A DNA stretch of 64,000 bases, from contig NZ_CAAJGK010000096.1 of NCBI RefSeq assembly GCF_900996245.1, forward strand, positions 62,001-126,000. Reading direction: 5' to 3'. Origin of the DNA: Paraburkholderia sp. BCC1886 (GTDB lineage: Bacteria > Pseudomonadota > Gammaproteobacteria > Burkholderiales > Burkholderiaceae). Within the stretch, counting starts at the first letter, position 1, and every line of letters starts with the position of its first letter. Of this stretch, positions 1-9,600 are shown one piece after another. The position numbers and the translations under genes are program-made. The notes beneath the pieces are model-generated. The model did no database searches. It was not told the DNA's origin and worked only from the letters and a program-made list of their open reading frames with translations.

Positions 1-2
1 GC

Positions 3-140
3 GAAGAACAGAATGCGAAGGGTTGGAAGCCGGCCAAGCCGCGTCCGCGCAAGGTGTCGGCTGCGCTCAAGGCATATGCGAAGCTGGTGATGTCGGCCGA
101 CAAGGGCGCAGTGCGCGACCTGTCGTTGCTCGACGACTAG
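3..140 (+). CDS. C-terminal end of an unidentified protein (partial)
   Basis: An open frame enters from the left edge and stops at TAG 138-140, giving about 45 residues. The tail is Lys-rich and basic at first (KPAKPRPRK), followed by a short amphipathic stretch and an acidic end (LLDD). No domain can be recognised from so short a piece. That it is a real gene end is suggested by an intrinsic terminator about 30 bases downstream in the same direction. No function is proposed. Confidence 0.5.
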   Translation, partial: EEQNAKGWKPAKPRPRKVSAALKAYAKLVMSADKGAVRDLSLLDD

Positions 141-166
141 TACGGCAGAAGCCCTGCAGAAGCCGC

Positions 167-194
167 AAAAACCGCTCCACGGAGCGGTTTTTTT
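167..194 (+). terminator. Intrinsic terminator, probably bidirectional
   Basis: An A-rich run, the stem ACCGCTCC / GGAGCGGT with a 2-base loop (AC), and a T-run form a textbook rho-independent terminator. It sits between the partial + strand gene and the convergent ubiX-like gene. The TAA stop of the latter (193-195) falls inside the T-run, so the same hairpin could serve both strands. Confidence 0.85.
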
Positions 195-792
195 ACGCCC
201 GCCCGGCGCCGAGACCCGCCCATCGCCGATAAGCATCCTCCCGGTTCAACCCTAACTGATCCAGCACCCGCTGCACCGTGTAATCGACCATCGCCTCGAT
301 ACTCTCGGGCTTCGCATAGAACGCGGGCAACGGCGGCATCACCACCGCGCCCATCTCCGTCACCAGCGTCATATTGCGCAGATGCGCGAGCGTCAACGGC
401 GTCTCGCGCGCGAGCATGACGAGCTTGCGGCGCTCCTTCAATGTGACATCGGCGGCGCGCGAAATCAGGTTGTCGTCCAGACCGTGCGCGACGGCGGCCA
501 GTGTCTTCATCGAACACGGGGCGATCACCATGCCGTCGTGCCGGAACGAGCCGCTCGCGATACTCGCGCCGACTTCGTTCTGATCGTGATACACGTCCGC
601 TGCATCGCGCAGCGCGGCGCGGTCCATGCCCATCTCGTCGTGCAAGGTCAGCCAGCCGGCGCGCGAGACCACGAGGTGGGTGCGTGCGCCGCCGGCCCGC
701 AGCGCGGCCAGCAAACGCACGCCGTAGATCGCACCGGTCGCGCCGGTAATGGCAACGACGATGGACGGCCCTCGCGTGCTGTCGGCGTTCAT
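193..792 (-). CDS. ubiX: UbiX/Pad1-family flavin prenyltransferase
   Basis: 199 residues, close to the usual 190-200 of the family. The N-terminus carries the Rossmann-like flavin-binding signature ITGATGAIYGVRLL, and the family's SxxxLAAVAHGL and MPPLPAFY blocks follow. Known role of the family: prenylates FMN to make the cofactor of UbiD decarboxylases. The start is ATG at 790-792; the UbiD-like gene stops at 792-794, so the frames overlap by one base (ATGATG context), which indicates translational coupling. Because it is paired with a UbiD and an AraC regulator, it is probably the dedicated partner of a catabolic decarboxylase rather than the ubiquinone-biosynthesis copy. That last point is inference. 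Confidence 0.9.
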   Translation of the reverse strand: MNADSTRGPSIVVAITGATGAIYGVRLLAALRAGGARTHLVVSRAGWLTLHDEMGMDRAALRDAADVYHDQNEVGASIASGSFRHDGMVIAPCSMKTLAAVAHGLDDNLISRAADVTLKERRKLVMLARETPLTLAHLRNMTLVTEMGAVVMPPLPAFYAKPESIEAMVDYTVQRVLDQLGLNREDAYRRWAGLGAGRA

Positions 793-2135
793 CATGACAA
801 GGCCGGCTTGTTGAATTGCGGCAGATAATCGCCGAGCACGATGCTGTCCACGCCCGGAATCTTCTTGCGTTCGAACTCGGCTTCGCGACCCCAGGGCTTG
901 GTCGCGTCGATCGCGAGACGGCCCCAATGGTCCTTGTGCGCGTCGCGGTAGAAGCCGGGAACGTCGTGCAGCACCATCGTGCGGGTATCGGCGCGGCCTC
1001 GGGTCAGGAACGCCCAGATCACTTCGTCGAGGTTGTAGATGTCGACGTCCTTGTCGACCACGATGACCAGCTTGTTGTAGTCCAGATGCGATCCAAGCGC
1101 GGCGAGCAACGCGTGCTGCGCATGACCGTCGTACTGCTTGTCGATCTTGATGATGGTGTTCATCACGGTCGGCTGGCAGCTCACGTCGAGCACGCCGCGC
1201 ACCTGGCTCGAAATGGCCTTGTAGATGCGCGCCGCGGTCGCGGCTTCCAGCGGGCGCAGATCTTCGTCGGATCCGCAAATCAGGCCCTGAAACACGGCGC
1301 CTTCGCGCCAGCCGACATGCGTGACCTCGAACACGTGGTTGTCGCCCACTTCGACGTAGTAACCCATGAACTCGCCGAACGGACCTTCGGGGCGGCGCAC
1401 GTTCGGCAAAATGCGGCCTTCGATCACGATCTCCGCGGACACCGGCACGTCGAGATCGACGGTCAGCGCACGGCGCATCGCAATCGGACCGCCGCGCATG
1501 GTGGCGGCGAGCGACATCTCGTCGCCGTCCGGCGGCAGCGACACGCACGCGCTCATGAAAATCTCCGGCGCCGCACCAATCAGAATGACGGCTTCGAGCG
1601 CCTCGCCACGCGCTTCGGCGCGCGCCTGGAACTGCGCGAGATCGTGACTGCTGCCCAGGCGAATGCGCAGTTCGTCGTCGGAGACGAACATCGAGCGATG
1701 AAACGACAGGTTGTTGCGCCCGCTATCCGGATCCTTCGCGAGAAATACGCCGGCGGTGATATACGGTGCGCCATCGCGCTCGTGATAGGTGGGAATCGGC
1801 AGATCCGACAGCTTGCCGGTCATCCAGTCGGCCGGCAGCGCGACGTTTTCGGTCGGCGTATCGAGCGTCGTCGCCAGCGAGATTTCGCGGTCGAGGCGCG
1901 CGCAGAAGGTTTCGTCCGCGTTGCAGCGAATGATCTCGCGCAGGCGGTCGTGGTCGGTGTAGACGTTCAGCAGAACCGGCATGGTGCTCCCGCGAACGTT
2001 TTCGAACAGCACGGGTTTGGTGGTTTCCTGCTGCAGGCGTCGTGCGACCGCGGCCAGTTCATGGCGCGGATCGACTTCACGCGTGACGCTCAGTAGTTCA
2101 CCGCGTGCGCGCAGCCGGGAAAGGTAATGTCTCAT
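792..2135 (-). CDS. ubiD: UbiD-family prenylated-FMN-dependent decarboxylase
   Basis: 447 residues from the ATG at 2133-2135 (MRHYLSRLRARGEL). An in-frame start 13 codons upstream would add a non-family extension. The sequence runs through typical UbiD blocks: RxxGELLxVxxEVDPxxE at the N-terminus, FENVRGSxxPVLLN, then PEGPFGEFMGYY, and a C-terminal GRADT / KKIPGVD region. Members reversibly decarboxylate aromatic or unsaturated acids using prenyl-FMN supplied by UbiX. It overlaps the ubiX-like gene and is divergent from an AraC regulator and an aldehyde dehydrogenase, so catabolism of an aromatic acid or aldehyde is the likely context. The substrate cannot be told from sequence (hydroxybenzoate, vanillate and phenylacrylate types are all possible). 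Confidence 0.9.
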   Translation of the reverse strand: MRHYLSRLRARGELLSVTREVDPRHELAAVARRLQQETTKPVLFENVRGSTMPVLLNVYTDHDRLREIIRCNADETFCARLDREISLATTLDTPTENVALPADWMTGKLSDLPIPTYHERDGAPYITAGVFLAKDPDSGRNNLSFHRSMFVSDDELRIRLGSSHDLAQFQARAEARGEALEAVILIGAAPEIFMSACVSLPPDGDEMSLAATMRGGPIAMRRALTVDLDVPVSAEIVIEGRILPNVRRPEGPFGEFMGYYVEVGDNHVFEVTHVGWREGAVFQGLICGSDEDLRPLEAATAARIYKAISSQVRGVLDVSCQPTVMNTIIKIDKQYDGHAQHALLAALGSHLDYNKLVIVVDKDVDIYNLDEVIWAFLTRGRADTRTMVLHDVPGFYRDAHKDHWGRLAIDATKPWGREAEFERKKIPGVDSIVLGDYLPQFNKPALS

Positions 2136-2179
2136 CGTGCAAGGTCTCGTGTGCAGAAGTCGGGTTCCCGGCATTTATA

Positions 2180-2299
2180 ACCGGCCGATTCTTCCACCGG
2201 TTTCGGCGATCGGTGCGCCGTTCTAGGCAAAACGGTTTTTATGCCGCGCGCGCCGATTCGTATCGATTCCACCACGGGCCAGCTTTTTGACCGGCCGAT
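2180..2299. promoter_or_regulatory. Divergent control region with duplicated ACCGGCCGAT
   Basis: The decamer ACCGGCCGAT occurs at 2180-2189 and again, same orientation, at 2290-2299, in the region between the ubiD-like gene and the AraC gene. The first copy directly abuts a TTTATAA that reads as a -10 like TTATAA on the minus strand, toward ubiD. The second lies just upstream of the AraC start region. Two direct repeats 110 bp apart are the usual layout for an AraC-family activator. That the neighbouring AraC protein binds them is inference. Confidence 0.45.
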
Positions 2300-2346
2300 A
2301 ATGCGTCTTTGGCGTGCATCTGCGCCGCGCATCTGGAGCGTTAGAC

Positions 2347-3522
2347 ATGACTAGTCCCGCCGGCCTCTTCCGTACCTCGCTTGCGGGCCCGCAAGCCCGC
2401 CTGACCGAAGCCTTCGACCAGTTGCGCACGCGGCCCGACTGCGTGAGCCTGCCCGAGTTCGGTCTGTACGGCGCGGTCGTGCCGGTGCCGGGCGATGCGG
2501 AAGAAGGCTCGTGGAAAATGGCGAGCATTCGCGACGAGATCTTCCTCGTGGTGTCCGACTGCAACTACGCGCATAGCCGTTCCGAGAGCGTATTGCCCGA
2601 AGCGCTGGTCGAATTCCACTTCTCGCTGTCGGGACCGGCGAGTGTCGATTTTTCCGATACCGGGCATCTGCATGTGAATGCGCCCAATCTGCTGGTGTGC
2701 AGTCAGGGCAGCGACGTGCGCTATCAGGTGACGTGCGGGCCCGGCCCGTGGCAGTCGGTCGGGATGTACGTCACGCAGCGCTATTTCGACCGGCTGGTGC
2801 GCTCGCTGGGCGGCGAGGCGGACCGGATTCGCGCCGAACTGGCCGCGGTCGAGCACGACCAGATCTATAACCGGCAGATGCCGTTCAGCGTGGAAGCGCT
2901 GCAGATTGCCGAACAGTTGCTGGCTTCGCCCTATAAAGGCGCGCGGCAGATGCTGTATCTGGAAGGCAAGTGCACGGAGATTCTGTGCGCGTGCATCGAG
3001 ATGTGGCTCGCGCATCTGAACGTGGATAAGCCGAACGAGACGCTGTCCGCCCGCGACCTGCGTCTGATCGAAGCGGCGCGCGAAATGATCGTCTCCGACC
3101 TGCGGCTCGCGCCGACCATTCCGGAACTGGCGCGCGCGGTCGGCACGAATGCGTCGAAGCTCAAGCGCGGCTTCAAATTCCTCTATGGGATGACGATCTT
3201 CGAATATGGGCACCGCTGCCGGATGAATCACGCGTTGCATCTGCTGGTCGACGAACGTTTGCCGGTCGGGCAGGTTGCGCTTGCCGCGGGCTATCAGCAT
3301 CAAACCAGTTTTACCGCTGCGTTCAGGGAGTATTTCGGATTCGCGCCGAAAGACGCGCGTCGTCTGGCGAGTCCCGTCACGCAACTTCCCGGCAATGCAC
3401 CGACCAGTGTCGCGCCTTCGGGCGTGCCGAAGCGCGCAGCGATCCAGGACGAAAACCCTGCTTCGACGGACGCGGCAGCCGCCGACAAAGCCAGGGCATT
3501 GGAGCGACGCTCTTTGATTTAG
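2347..3522 (+). CDS. AraC-family transcriptional regulator
   Basis: 391 residues. The start at ATG 2347 is chosen over an upstream in-frame start at 2314 because GGAG lies about 9 bases before it. The N-terminal half (about residues 1-270) is an effector-binding region with a cupin-like strand pattern. The C-terminal part (about 270-345) has the two helix-turn-helix units of AraC proteins: TIPELARAVGTNASKLKRGFK followed by VGQVALAAGYQHQTSF and FGFAPKDARR. A Ala/Glu-rich tail follows. Divergent from the UbiD/UbiX pair and 153 bp upstream of an aldehyde dehydrogenase in the same direction, it probably controls both in response to an aromatic substrate (inference). Confidence 0.88.
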   Translation: MTSPAGLFRTSLAGPQARLTEAFDQLRTRPDCVSLPEFGLYGAVVPVPGDAEEGSWKMASIRDEIFLVVSDCNYAHSRSESVLPEALVEFHFSLSGPASVDFSDTGHLHVNAPNLLVCSQGSDVRYQVTCGPGPWQSVGMYVTQRYFDRLVRSLGGEADRIRAELAAVEHDQIYNRQMPFSVEALQIAEQLLASPYKGARQMLYLEGKCTEILCACIEMWLAHLNVDKPNETLSARDLRLIEAAREMIVSDLRLAPTIPELARAVGTNASKLKRGFKFLYGMTIFEYGHRCRMNHALHLLVDERLPVGQVALAAGYQHQTSFTAAFREYFGFAPKDARRLASPVTQLPGNAPTSVAPSGVPKRAAIQDENPASTDAAAADKARALERRSLI

Positions 3523-3675
3523 GAAATCGGCAGCATTGCCTATAGGTGCATGTCATTCGCTTTTTTCCGTTGTTAGCATCGTTGCATCGTCGGATGAATT
3601 GCTGGCTACGCCGCGTTCACGATGCATGACACGGCCCGTCGACGCACGGGCGACTAACACGGAAAAGGAAATACG

Positions 3676-5103
3676 ATGACGTCGATCGCAGTACGCAACC
3701 CTCGCACCGGCGAGACCGATTATCAGATCGAATCCGCCGACGCCGCGCAGATCGGCGCGGTCATCGCCGAGGCGCGCGTCGCGCAGCGCGCGTGGGCCGC
3801 AGGTGGCCTGGAACACCGCAACGCCGCGCTGTCGGCGTGGGCCGGGCAACTCGAAGTATTCGGCGAGGAGATCGTCGCGGCGCTGTCGGTCGACACCGCG
3901 CGCCATCGCATCTCCGCCGAAGAACTCGGCGCGGTGATCCACTTCATTCACGGCTTCTGCGAAGCGGCGCCCGAAGTGCTGGCCACGCCGTTCCGCAAAC
4001 TCGATGCGCATCCGGACATCGTCTTCAAGGTCACGTACTCGCCGTATCCGGTCGTCGGCGTGATCAGCCCGTGGAATTTCCCGCTGGTGCTGTCGTTCAT
4101 CGACGCGATTCCCGCGCTGGTCGCGGGCGCGGCCGTCGTCATCAAACCGAGCGAAGTCACGCCGCGTTTCGTCGAGCCGCTGCGTCGCTCGATCGAAGCC
4201 GTGCCGGCGCTGAAGGGCATCATCAATCTGGTGACGGGTGGCGCGGAAACCGGCGCGGCGATCGTCACGCAGTCCGATGCGGTGGTGTTCACCGGCAGCG
4301 TGCCGACCGGCCAGAAAATTGCCACAGCTGCTGCGCAGGCGTTCGTGCCGGCGTTTCTGGAACTGGGCGGCAAGGATGCGGCGGTGGTGCTCGCAGGCTC
4401 GGACGTCGAGCGCGCGGCCACCAGTATTCTGCGCAGTGCGCTGTATAACTCGGGGCAGGTCTGCTATGCGATCGAGCGCGTGTATGCGCACGAGTCGCTG
4501 TACGACGCACTGGTCGCGGAACTGTCGCGTCAGGCGGCCGGCATGCGCCGCAGTCATGCGGCCGGCGACGGCGGCCACTACGGTCCGATGATTTTCGGGC
4601 GGCAGGCAGCGATCATCGACGCGCAACTGGAAGACGCCGTGTCGAAGGGCGCGAAGATCGTGATGGGCGGTCACAGCAAGTCCGTCGACGGCGCGGTGTG
4701 GGTCGATCCGACCATCGTCACCGATGTCGATCACACGATGACCGTCATGACCGAAGAAACGTTCGGCCCGGTGGTGCCGGTCATGCGCTTCACCGACGAA
4801 GCACAAGCCGAATTCCTGATGAACGATTCGATCTTCGGTTTGAGCGGCGCGGTGTTCGGTCCGGACACGCACACGGCCGGCGACTTCGCGACGAAGATGG
4901 AAGCGGGCGGGGTGAGCATCAACGACACGGAACTGCCGCGCGTGATGATGTTCGTGGGCGAGAAGACCGCCTTCAAGAAGTCGGGGATGGGCGGTTCGCG
5001 TTACGGCGCGACCAGCATCATGCGCTACGTCAGAAAGCGTGCGCTGCTGGCGAACGAAGGCGCGGTGCCGTCGCTGGACAAGCTGGCGGAATCGGCGGGC
5101 TGA
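3676..5103 (+). CDS. NAD(P)-dependent aldehyde dehydrogenase
   Basis: 475 residues, the normal length for the ALDH superfamily. Visible landmarks are PWNFP in the cofactor region, the glycine-rich FTGSVPTGQK, the general-base Glu in ELGGKDA (about E229), the catalytic Cys in GQVCYAIERVY (about C263), and EETFGPVVPV near the C-terminus. It oxidises an aldehyde to a carboxylate in the cytoplasm. The start follows GGAAAAGGAAATACG, a good ribosome site. Placement after an AraC regulator and beside a UbiD decarboxylase suggests an aromatic or semialdehyde substrate. The end FKKSGMGGSRYG is like ALDHs of aromatic and coniferyl-type aldehydes, but the substrate is not determined. Confidence 0.9.
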   Translation: MTSIAVRNPRTGETDYQIESADAAQIGAVIAEARVAQRAWAAGGLEHRNAALSAWAGQLEVFGEEIVAALSVDTARHRISAEELGAVIHFIHGFCEAAPEVLATPFRKLDAHPDIVFKVTYSPYPVVGVISPWNFPLVLSFIDAIPALVAGAAVVIKPSEVTPRFVEPLRRSIEAVPALKGIINLVTGGAETGAAIVTQSDAVVFTGSVPTGQKIATAAAQAFVPAFLELGGKDAAVVLAGSDVERAATSILRSALYNSGQVCYAIERVYAHESLYDALVAELSRQAAGMRRSHAAGDGGHYGPMIFGRQAAIIDAQLEDAVSKGAKIVMGGHSKSVDGAVWVDPTIVTDVDHTMTVMTEETFGPVVPVMRFTDEAQAEFLMNDSIFGLSGAVFGPDTHTAGDFATKMEAGGVSINDTELPRVMMFVGEKTAFKKSGMGGSRYGATSIMRYVRKRALLANEGAVPSLDKLAESAG

Positions 5104-5120
5104 TCGAATCTGGTTGGAAC

Positions 5121-5147
5121 TGCGCGCCGCGATCGTCGCGGCGCGCA
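5121..5147. terminator. Strong hairpin between convergent genes
   Basis: A perfect 12-bp inverted repeat (TGCGCGCCGCGA / TCGCGGCGCGCA) with a 3-base loop lies between the stop of the aldehyde dehydrogenase and the stop of the outer-membrane channel gene. On the plus strand it is followed a few bases later by TTTT. It probably insulates the two converging transcripts. Confidence 0.7.
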
Positions 5148-5154
5148 GGACGTT

Positions 5155-6696
5155 TTACTTCGGCTGCACTACGGCTGCTTCACTCGCGGTATTCACCGCA
5201 GCGCTCAGCGGATGCCGCGCATCGTGCAGATCGTTGGCACTCCATCCACCGCCCAGATCGCCGTACAGATTCGCGGCATCCACGAGACGGTTTTCCTGCA
5301 CCGTCAATGCCGTCTGCTGGCTGCTCAGCGCCGTCGCCTGAGCGGTCGCCACCGTGGTGTAGTCGACGGTACCCGCCTGATATTCGTTGAACGCGATCTC
5401 CGCACCCTGCTTGGCATCGGCCACTGCCGAGTCCAGCACGACCGACTGCTCCGCGAGAATGCGCAAGCCGGAGAGGTCGTCTTCGATATCCTTGAAGGCG
5501 GTCAGCACCGTCCCGCGATAATTCGCCAGCGCGGCATCGTAAGCGGCCTTTGCCGCATCGACATCGGCACTACGCAAGCCGCCGTCGAACAGCGTTTCCG
5601 TCGCGCTGCCGCCGAGCGACCACACGTAGTTCGCAATGTGCAGCAGGCCGGACACCGGCGACTGTGTAAAGCCGTCCAGCGCCGATAGCGACACATCCGG
5701 GTAATAAGCGGACACGGCCACGCCGATCGCGGCGTTCTGCGCCGCCATATCGCGTTCCGCCACGGCGATATCGGGGCGCCGCTCAAGCAAGGTCGACGGC
5801 ACGCCGACAGGAATGCCCGGCAGCGTCGGCATCGAGGTGCTCGGCGGAATCGTCAATTCTTCGGGGTTCTTGCCGACCAGCACGGCGATCGCATGCGTGT
5901 ATTCGGCGCGCGACACACCGAGCGCGATCAGACTGGACTGCGCGTTTTCCAGCTGCGTGCGCGCGGTAATCAGATCGGACGGCGCGATCGTGCCCGCCTG
6001 CGACTGCTGGGAGATCACGTCCAGATAACGCTGATACGCCGCCACCGTTTGCCGCAGCAGGTCGGCATTCGCATCGCTCACCCGCAAGTCGATAATCGCG
6101 GTGGCGAGCGCCACCTGCTCGGAGAGCGTGGCGTTGGCGAGCGTTGCCTCGCTGGCTTGCGCGGTCGCCGCATTCTGCTCGATCGTGCGGCGCACCTGGC
6201 CCCACAGATCGGGCGCCCAGCTCACGTTGCCTTCCAGCGATCCGGAGTTGACCACGCGCGCGGTCGTGCCGCTCGCGGCGCGCTGGCGCGTCGTCGAACC
6301 GGTTGCGCCGACGGTCGGGAACAGACCCGCGCGCGCGACCCGCACGTCGGCCAGTGCTTCCTGATAGTTCGCGTAGTCCTGACGCACCGTCTGATTGGAG
6401 ACGGACACCAGCGGCTCCAGCTCGTTCATCAACGGGTCGTCGAACGCGGTCCACCAGTCGCCTTTGGGCGCAGCGGCGTTCGGTTCGGCCTGAGTCCAGC
6501 CCGGCAGCTCGGAGTAGGTCGCCGGCACGTTGACCTGCGGACGATGGTAGTCGGGGCCGACCATGCAGCCGCTCATCAGCAGGGCGAGCGTGAGGGCGGC
6601 TAGCGGACGCAAAGGCGAGGCCAGACGCATGAGCGAATCGGATTGCTTCGGCGTGCCGGACGGCCTCGCGCGGGCGGGGAAAGTTTTCATCGTCAT
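5155..6696 (-). CDS. Outer-membrane efflux channel lipoprotein (OprM/NodT type)
   Basis: 513 residues from ATG 6694-6696. A lipobox (LLMSGC, Cys about residue 37) follows a hydrophobic stretch, and MVGPDYHRP is the standard start of NodT/OprM channels. Two repeated helical halves follow, with LLERRPDIAVAERDMAAQNAAIGVA in the second and a C-terminal NLYGDLGGGW typical of the family. It forms the trimeric outer-membrane exit duct of an RND pump. Its start overlaps the stop of the mdtC-like gene by 4 bases (ATGA), so it is the last gene of a four-gene operon with mdtA, mdtB and mdtC. An extra 22 residues precede the hydrophobic segment; a later start at MRLASPL (about 14 codons before the lipobox Cys) is possible. 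Confidence 0.92.
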   Translation of the reverse strand: MTMKTFPARARPSGTPKQSDSLMRLASPLRPLAALTLALLMSGCMVGPDYHRPQVNVPATYSELPGWTQAEPNAAAPKGDWWTAFDDPLMNELEPLVSVSNQTVRQDYANYQEALADVRVARAGLFPTVGATGSTTRQRAASGTTARVVNSGSLEGNVSWAPDLWGQVRRTIEQNAATAQASEATLANATLSEQVALATAIIDLRVSDANADLLRQTVAAYQRYLDVISQQSQAGTIAPSDLITARTQLENAQSSLIALGVSRAEYTHAIAVLVGKNPEELTIPPSTSMPTLPGIPVGVPSTLLERRPDIAVAERDMAAQNAAIGVAVSAYYPDVSLSALDGFTQSPVSGLLHIANYVWSLGGSATETLFDGGLRSADVDAAKAAYDAALANYRGTVLTAFKDIEDDLSGLRILAEQSVVLDSAVADAKQGAEIAFNEYQAGTVDYTTVATAQATALSSQQTALTVQENRLVDAANLYGDLGGGWSANDLHDARHPLSAAVNTASEAAVVQPK

Positions 6697-9600
6697 GCCT
6701 TCGTTTCCGGTTGTCCGGGTTCTGCCGAGTCCCGATTCCACGGGAGGCCTGCGGACCACTTGACCAGCTTGAAGCGCAAGCGGTCGAGGTAGAGATAGAT
6801 CACGGGCGTGGTGTAGAGCGTGAAGACCTGGCTTAGAATCAGCCCGCCCATCACGGTGATACCGAGCGGCTGACGCAGCGACGCGCCCTGGCCGATGCCG
6901 ATGGCGAGCGGCACCGCGCCGAGCACGGCGGCGAACGTGGTCATCATGATGGGTCGCAAGCGGACCACGGCGGCGGCGTGAATCGCCTCCTTGGCGGGCA
7001 TGTTCTCGCTGCGCTGCAAGTGGATCGCCACGTCGACCATCATGATGCCGTTCTTCTTCACGATACCGATCAGCAGGATCATGCCGATCAGCGCGATCAC
7101 CGAGAACGGCGTGCCGAAAATCAGCAGCGCCAGCGTCGCGCCGATGCCCGCGGAGGGCAGCGTCGACAGAATCGTCAACGGGTGGATCGAGCTTTCGTAC
7201 AACACGCCGAGCACGATATACACGACGGCCAGCGCGGCGAAGATCAATAGCGGAATCGTGCTGGTCGATTGCGAGAAGGCCGCCGCCGCGCCGGCAAACG
7301 AACCGTGCACGCTCGCCGGCATGCCGATCTCGCGGATCGTGTCCTGTATGGTGCCGCCCACTTCGCTGAGCGAGCCGCCGGCCGGCAGATTGAACGAGAT
7401 CGTCGCAGCCACGAGACCGCTCTGGTGGTTCACCTGAGTGGCCGTATGGCTGTTCGCGAACGTAGCCATGGCCGAGAGCGGCACCATCGTCTCGGCCGAG
7501 GTGCTGTCCGCGCTGCCGGTCGAACTGCCGCCCTTGCTGTTGGAGATGCTGTTGGTAGTCGCGTTCGCCTGCGCGTCCGAATTCAGCGAACTGGTGGACG
7601 AGGTGCTCGTCGTGGAGGTGGTAGTCGACGTCGTGGTCGGGGCCGACACCGTGTTGCCCGGCATTTGCGTCCCCGCCGTGCCGGTTGCATTGCCGGCCGC
7701 CGTGCTCAGGTAAATCTGGTTGAGCATCTGCGGATACTGCCAGTAGTCCGGCGCCACTTCCATCACCACGAAATACTGGTTGAGCGCGTTGTAGATGGTC
7801 GACACGCTGCGCTGACCGAACGCGTCGTACAGCACGCTGTCGATCTGGTTCGGCGCGAAACCATAGCGCGCGGCCGTCGCGCGATTCACGGTCACGTAGG
7901 TCTGCAAGCCGTTCTGCTGCAGGTCGGAGTTCACGTCGGTCAACTGGCCGCGCTTCTTGTTGAGCGCGGCGACCAGCAAGGGCGTCCACTTGAACAGCGC
8001 GGCGGAGTCGTCGCTGGTGAGCGTGTACTGGTACTCGGCGGCCGACTGCCGCCCGCCGATGCGCAAATCCTGCTGTGCCTGCAGGAACAGTCGCGCGCCC
8101 GCGACCTGATCGAGCTTGGGCCGCAAACGGTCGACCACCTGCGTGGCGGTGACGTGGCGCTGCGCGAGCGGCTTCAATTCGATGAACACGTTAGCCGTAT
8201 TCAACGCCCGGCCGCCCGTGAAGCCTGCCACCGATTGCACCGCCGGGTCCTTCTGCACGATCTCCTGAAGCTGCTCCAGCTTCTTCTGCATCGAGGGGAA
8301 GGAGATACTCTGGTCGGCGATGATCTGGCCCATCAGGATGCCGGTGTCCTGCTCCGGAAAGAACGTGGCCGGCAGTGCCTTGAGCAGAAAGACGTTGCCC
8401 ACCAGCAGGCCGATCAGCAGCAGAATGACCAGCAGCGAATGGTCGAGCACGGCGGTCAGCGTGTTCGAATAGCCTTCCTTGAAGCGCTCGAACTGCCGCT
8501 CGACCCATTGCGCCCAGCGCGCTTTCGACTGGCTCGCGTTGTCGCGGCTCAGCACGTACGCGCACATGGCCGGCGTCACCGTGAGCGAGATCAGCAGCGA
8601 GATCATGATGGCGATCGACAGCGTGACCGCGAATTCATGGAATAGCAGGCCGACCACGCCCGGCATCAGCATGATGGGCAGGAACACGGCGACCAGCGAG
8701 ATGCTCATCGAGATCACGGTGAAGCCGACCTCGCCGCTGCCCTTGATGGCGGCTTCTTTCGGACTGAGCCCTTCCTCCATGTGGCGCACGATGTTCTCCA
8801 GCACCACTACCGCGTCGTCCACCACGAAGCCAGTGCCGATGGTCAGCGCCATCAGCGAGAGATTGTCGATGCTATAGCCGAGCAGATACATCGGCGCAAA
8901 CGTGCCGACGATCGACAGCGGCAACGCCACCGCCGGCACCAGCGTGGCGCGCGGCGATTGCAGGAAGATGAACACCACGCCCACCACCAGCAGCACCGCG
9001 ATGAACAGCGTGCGTTCGGTGTCGGAGACGGACGAGCGCACCGACTCCGAGCGGTCCACCGCGACGTTCACATGGACGTTGCTCGGCAGGGTCGCTTCGA
9101 TGGACGGCAGCACGTTCCTGATCTGCGCGACGGTGCTCACGATATTGCTGCCGGGCGTCGGATAGACGATCACCAGCACGGCCGATTTGCCGTTGTAGAG
9201 ACCCGCGTTGCGGATGTTCTCGTTGGAGTCGCGCACCTGGGCGACGTCGCGCAGGAAGACCGGCGCATTGTTGCGGTACGCCACGATCAGATCGCGGTAG
9301 GGCGCAGCCGACGTGATCTGGTCGTTGGACGTGACGACGTAGCGTTGCTTGCCTTCGTCGAGATGCCCCTTCGCGCTGTCGGCGTTGGCCGCGGCAATCG
9401 ACGCGCGCACGTCTTCGAGGCCGAGACCGTAGCTGTTCAGCTTGCCGGGCTGCAGTTCGACCCGCACCGACGGCAAGGCGCCGCCGCCGAGCGTGATCTG
9501 CCCGACGCCTTTGATCTGCGAAAGCTGCTGCTGGATGACGGAGTCGGCGGAGTCGTACAACTGCGCCTTGGTGAGCGTGTCCGAGGTCAGCGCGAGCACC

